A stretch of 31,973 nucleotides of DNA. Origin: a virus. Of the stretch, positions 28,486-31,973 are shown one piece after another (the stretch's first letter is position 1; each line of letters begins with the position of its first letter). The notes beneath the pieces are model-generated. The model ran no database searches and had not been told where the DNA came from. It worked only from the letters and a program-made list of their open reading frames with translations. Both the position numbers and the translations under genes were made by a program. The stretch covers positions 1-31,973 of IMG/VR virus record IMGVR_UViG_3300039106_000562; one strand, written 5' to 3'.

Positions 28486-30891
28486 GTGCCCAATCGCGCC
28501 AAGCTAACCACACGAGGTATATCCACCAGCACAGTCAGCACAGACACACTGCCCAAAAGTGCGGCATTGACGAACAACGAGCTGGATAGTAATTTTTTAA
28601 ATTTAAGAGATCAGTCATTCAGTATTGTGGGTGATGACAGCACAGGCATAGATATCAAGGCAGGAGACACAATAAAATTTGCAGGTGCAGGTGGAGCCAC
28701 AATTACAGCCTCTGGCAGCACTATCACAGTTTCAGCCAGTGCTACAGGAGCTAACACATTCAGCACCATAGCAGTGGCAGGACAATCCAATGTGGTGGCA
28801 GACACAACCACAGATACTTTAACACTGGCAGCCGGCACAGGTATAACATTGACCACCAATGCAACCACAGATACTATCACTATTACATCTTCTGCATCTA
28901 CAGGTGATCTGTCATTCGCAGGCACCACAATCTCAACCACTGGAACAACTATTGGTCTTCAAGGCTCAAGTGGTGGCACAACCGATCTTGTGTTTCGAGA
29001 CATCCTGGCCTATGACAACACCTATCATGGCGGAATTGGACCCAGTGATTATATCAGCACCGGAGGCATAATCAATGCAATCACTTGTGAAGGAGATTTA
29101 TTGTTGGGAGCAGGATACACCAATCAAGCCGGCACAGAAGACAGCACCAATAACATCGTGTTGGATGCCAGAATCACTCGATTGTATGGTGATGATACAC
29201 AAGCAATTTTAACCACAGCACAAGATAAAGATTTAGTGTTGAGTTGTTTTGATCTCAATGATCTTCACGATGATCGCGAACCTTTTATTAAATTGCACGG
29301 CCAACCATTTGCCACCACAGGCAGATATGGAGATATTGAATTAAAACCAGCAAGGAATCAGGATGATGGTTCTGCTTTAACTCCTGATGGTGCTGTGATA
29401 TTAGATGAATTATATGTGAGACAAACCACAATATCAGCACAAACAACAAATCAATCCATTTCAATATTGCCCAATGGCACAGGAAATATTATTTTAGATA
29501 TTCATACCTGGCCCAACACAGATGGTTCCAATGGTCAAGTATTGACTACCGATGGTGCAGGTGTTCTCAGTTGGACCACTGTGAGTGGAGGAAGTGGCAG
29601 CACAGGTGATCTTGTGATCACAGGAACCACTATATCAGCAGGCACAACCAATGCAGATATCACATTATCAAGCACAGGCACAGGTAATCTAAATGTGGAC
29701 ATGGATACCCTAAGAATTGGAGATAGTAATACAGATGCCACAATCACTACCAATGGCACAGGAGATTTAATACTATCCACAAATAATACATTGGCCAATT
29801 CGCCTTCAATTACTATTGGTGATACCACAGCAGGTAATATTCAAATCAAACCCGCACTGGGAGCATCTGTGAATACCACATTTGATCAAGGTAGAATTAG
29901 AATTGGAATCAACGACTGGGATGGTGTAGTATTTGCTAAAGGAGCAGGAGCAGTAAGAAATAGATATCTCAATTCCGGATCATTCAGTCACACAGGTTTA
30001 AGAACCTATGATCTTCCCACTGCCACCACAAGACATTATGGTGCAACATTTGGATTGGGAACCACACTGGCAGGAGCATCCAATCTAGGCAACACCAATT
30101 CATCATTTAGAGCTCTACAAGCAGAATCACATCTGGATCTTGCAGGCATAAGTGCCACTTATGCTGGATTAGATTCATCGGTGGCCAATTACACAGGACA
30201 GGCAGTGGGATTTTCTGGACAGGCCTACGTTAAAAATTTAACAGCTACCACAGCCACAAACCCTGAAGCCACAGGCATATCATCATTCCTTCAAATTGGT
30301 GATTCTACCAATGACTTGGGCAATATCACTGTGACCAACTCTGTAAATTTTACAGGATACACTTCTGTGCAGGCAGCCACGGGCAGAACCACCACGGTGA
30401 CCAATGCCATGGGATTTGTCCACACAGGCACACGAGCCACAGGAGCAGGAACAGAAATTATTACCAATGAATATGCTTTCCGAGTGTTGGACAACTCACA
30501 GGCCACTAACAAATATGCTTTCTATGCTGACAATGATACCTATCTATCACGCATCGGCACACTGGAACGATATCTTGAAAAAATCAATGCACTAACATCC
30601 AGTTCCACCATCACAGTGGACTGCGATCTTGCACCGGTGCATACAGTAACACTGGCAATCAACACTGACTTCTTTTTGACGAATTTAAGCACAGGACAGA
30701 CCATTACTCTTATTATCACACAAGATGGCACAGGATCAAGAACTGCCACATTCAGCACTGCCACATCGGGTGCTGTTAAATTTGCAGGTGGATCTAAAAC
30801 ACTCAGCACTGCTGCCAGTTCAATTGACGTGGTAACTGTATTCAACGATGGCACTAATTACATTGGAACTCTATCGAAAGCATTTGCATAA
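28486..30891 (+). CDS. Tail-fibre protein 1
   Basis: This encodes 801 aa from a GTG start with GGAG 6 bases upstream. It is Thr, Ser, Ala, Gly and Asn-rich with long runs of 6-8-residue strands (ITITSSASTGDLSFAGTTIS and the like), typical of beta-helical or triple-helical fibres. Two blocks are shared with the neighbouring fibre (30946 on). One is N-terminal: VGDDSTG, TIAVAGQS, VVAD and TNATTDTITI near residues 50-130. The other is at the C-terminus: IGTLERYLEKINALTSSSTI onwards. This is therefore a paralogue pair, and swapping of the middle part may vary the receptor. No chaperone or autoprotease motif (such as S74) is seen. Confidence 0.85.
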   Translation: MPNRAKLTTRGISTSTVSTDTLPKSAALTNNELDSNFLNLRDQSFSIVGDDSTGIDIKAGDTIKFAGAGGATITASGSTITVSASATGANTFSTIAVAGQSNVVADTTTDTLTLAAGTGITLTTNATTDTITITSSASTGDLSFAGTTISTTGTTIGLQGSSGGTTDLVFRDILAYDNTYHGGIGPSDYISTGGIINAITCEGDLLLGAGYTNQAGTEDSTNNIVLDARITRLYGDDTQAILTTAQDKDLVLSCFDLNDLHDDREPFIKLHGQPFATTGRYGDIELKPARNQDDGSALTPDGAVILDELYVRQTTISAQTTNQSISILPNGTGNIILDIHTWPNTDGSNGQVLTTDGAGVLSWTTVSGGSGSTGDLVITGTTISAGTTNADITLSSTGTGNLNVDMDTLRIGDSNTDATITTNGTGDLILSTNNTLANSPSITIGDTTAGNIQIKPALGASVNTTFDQGRIRIGINDWDGVVFAKGAGAVRNRYLNSGSFSHTGLRTYDLPTATTRHYGATFGLGTTLAGASNLGNTNSSFRALQAESHLDLAGISATYAGLDSSVANYTGQAVGFSGQAYVKNLTATTATNPEATGISSFLQIGDSTNDLGNITVTNSVNFTGYTSVQAATGRTTTVTNAMGFVHTGTRATGAGTEIITNEYAFRVLDNSQATNKYAFYADNDTYLSRIGTLERYLEKINALTSSSTITVDCDLAPVHTVTLAINTDFFLTNLSTGQTITLIITQDGTGSRTATFSTATSGAVKFAGGSKTLSTAASSIDVVTVFNDGTNYIGTLSKAFA

Positions 30892-30945
30892 CATTATGTT
30901 TAATAATCGAACAAATCAATTAAATAACACAAAGGAAACTATTAA

Positions 30946-31973
30946 ATGACCACTTGGCCCACAACCAAAGCAACAACCACATATTTAGATCAAGGCACAG
31001 ATTCGCCGCGATTAGCAAGACCGGAATTGAAACAAAACGTGGATAATGTCAATGACATTATCGATATGTTTAATATAGCCAGTCCTACCAATAACCAAAT
31101 TTTAAAATACAGCACAGCATCAGGAAGATTTGAATTAGCCACAGATACATCTTCAGGTATAACTTTAGTGGGAGATGATTCTACAGGCACTCTAATATCA
31201 GATGGAGAAACATTCAAGATTGCAGGAGCAGGCAACATAACCACAGCAGTTTCTGGAGATACCATAACCATCACTGGCACAGAAGCACAAAGCATATTTC
31301 AAACCATAGCAGTGGCAGGTCAAAGCTCAGTGGTAGCAGACACAGCCACAGATACTCTAACATTAGCCGCTGGTAGCAATATTTCAATTACAACCAATGC
31401 AACCACAGACACTATCACTATCGCAGGCACAGATACCAACACTACCTATTCTATATCAGCAGAGACAGTGTCTGGTGGTGCTAATTTAAGATTAACAGAT
31501 TCAGCCGCAGGAACAGATGATGTTAAAATTGCTGGTGGAACGAATGTTACAGTAACAAGAACAGATGCCAATACAATTACTATTGCCGCGGCAGCCACAG
31601 GTATTGCTTCTGTATCAGCAGATACTGACCCAACACTGGGTGGTAATTTAAAAGTGGGTGGATATAAGATTACATCCACATCTAATGGTAACATTGTGAT
31701 AGAACCCAATGGCACCGGTGAAGTAATATTGGGTGATGATTTTACCGCAGCCAATCTAGACAATTACACCAACACCAGCAACTCTTTTCCAGCATTTGGT
31801 GATGCAGCCACTATAAAAGGCAATTTAATGTTTACCAGCAATCTTGCTGTGCCCAACATAACACAATTTTCTGAAAGACATTTTAACAATGTGATCTACA
31901 GCTACGGCAAGGCAGATTCATCTGCTACAACCTACAATGACAACGACTTCCGTTGGGGTAATTCTGTATTGAG
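30946..31973 (+). CDS. Tail-fibre protein 2, N-terminal part (continues at 1-904)
   Basis: The ATG at 30946 follows AAAGGA. The frame runs to the window end and continues into bases 1-904, giving about 611 aa in total. The N-terminal part (PTTKATTTYLDQGTDSPRLAR and LKQNVDNVNDIIDMF) resembles fibre N-termini that dock to the tail. Then comes the VGDDSTG...TIAVAGQS...TNATTDTITI block shared with fibre 1, and strand-rich Thr/Asn/Gly repeats follow. The two genes appear to have arisen from one, with conserved ends and different middles. No other domain can be named. Confidence 0.85.
   Translation, partial: MTTWPTTKATTTYLDQGTDSPRLARPELKQNVDNVNDIIDMFNIASPTNNQILKYSTASGRFELATDTSSGITLVGDDSTGTLISDGETFKIAGAGNITTAVSGDTITITGTEAQSIFQTIAVAGQSSVVADTATDTLTLAAGSNISITTNATTDTITIAGTDTNTTYSISAETVSGGANLRLTDSAAGTDDVKIAGGTNVTVTRTDANTITIAAAATGIASVSADTDPTLGGNLKVGGYKITSTSNGNIVIEPNGTGEVILGDDFTAANLDNYTNTSNSFPAFGDAATIKGNLMFTSNLAVPNITQFSERHFNNVIYSYGKADSSATTYNDNDFRWGNSVL
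31878..31973. repeat. Terminal direct repeat, right copy
   Basis: These 96 bases equal bases 1-96 exactly. They are the overlap by which the sequence closes. The non-redundant genome is 31,877 bases. Confidence 0.97.

Noticed and set aside
28611-28940. Long minus-strand frames inside the fibre genes (also 29535-29828, 30540-30854, 31446-31763)
   Set aside because: These are Val/Ala/Ser-rich shadows produced by the Thr/Ser/Ala repeats of the fibre genes. They lack ribosome-binding sites and co-directional context.

Overview
The window is essentially the whole genome of a small double-stranded DNA tailed phage with siphovirus-type genes. The last 96 bases repeat the first 96 exactly, and a fibre gene that starts at 30946 continues in frame through the join to 904. 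The sequence therefore closes to a circle of 31,877 bp, or carries a short direct terminal repeat. GC is moderate (about 40% by eye). No host can be named from the sequence. The families resemble those of uncultured marine siphoviruses, but this is inference. No integrase, DNA polymerase, primase, replicative helicase, endolysin or classical capsid protease could be recognised.

Layout, read around the circle. (1) 28486-904 holds two related tail-fibre genes, followed by a LamG-like protein (917-1828), small proteins and a 680-aa structural protein (2556-4598). (2) 4598-8049 is the adaptor and packaging block: fibre/tail adaptor-like protein, TerS-like protein, TerL and portal. (3) 8049-9674 is a group of small genes including a phage SpeD-like pyruvoyl decarboxylase. 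(4) 9740-11360 is the scaffold and major capsid protein, followed by a terminator and a minus-strand HNH endonuclease with its own promoter. (5) 11899-20817 is the connector and tail module: head-tail proteins, major tail protein, a gpG/gpGT-like frameshifting chaperone pair, tape measure, distal tail proteins, two tandem GNAT-like genes and a J-like tip protein. Nearly all late genes lie on the plus strand, with ATGA/TAATG overlaps that suggest one long operon.

The rest is accessory. A minus-strand gene (21004-21429) faces away from an 820-bp gene-free stretch (21430-22253) packed with stem-loops, which is a good candidate for a large structured RNA. Small genes follow (22254-24217), including a 2OG-Fe(II)-like oxygenase, an FkbM methyltransferase and a zinc-ribbon protein. 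A separate unit with a strong promoter and Shine-Dalgarno encodes an AAA+ ATPase and an HTH protein (24317-26049). It lies beside a 935-bp gene-free region with iteron-like palindromes and direct repeats, a plausible origin. Several small genes of unknown role (26985-28455) lead into the fibre genes.

The points most worth following are the structured RNA candidate, three units in which an extended -10 promoter abuts the start codon (leaderless mRNAs), the SpeD-like enzyme with Thr instead of Glu before the pyruvoyl-forming Ser, the tandem GNATs where tail-assembly peptidase genes often sit, and the AAA+/HTH/iteron cluster as a possible minimal replicon.
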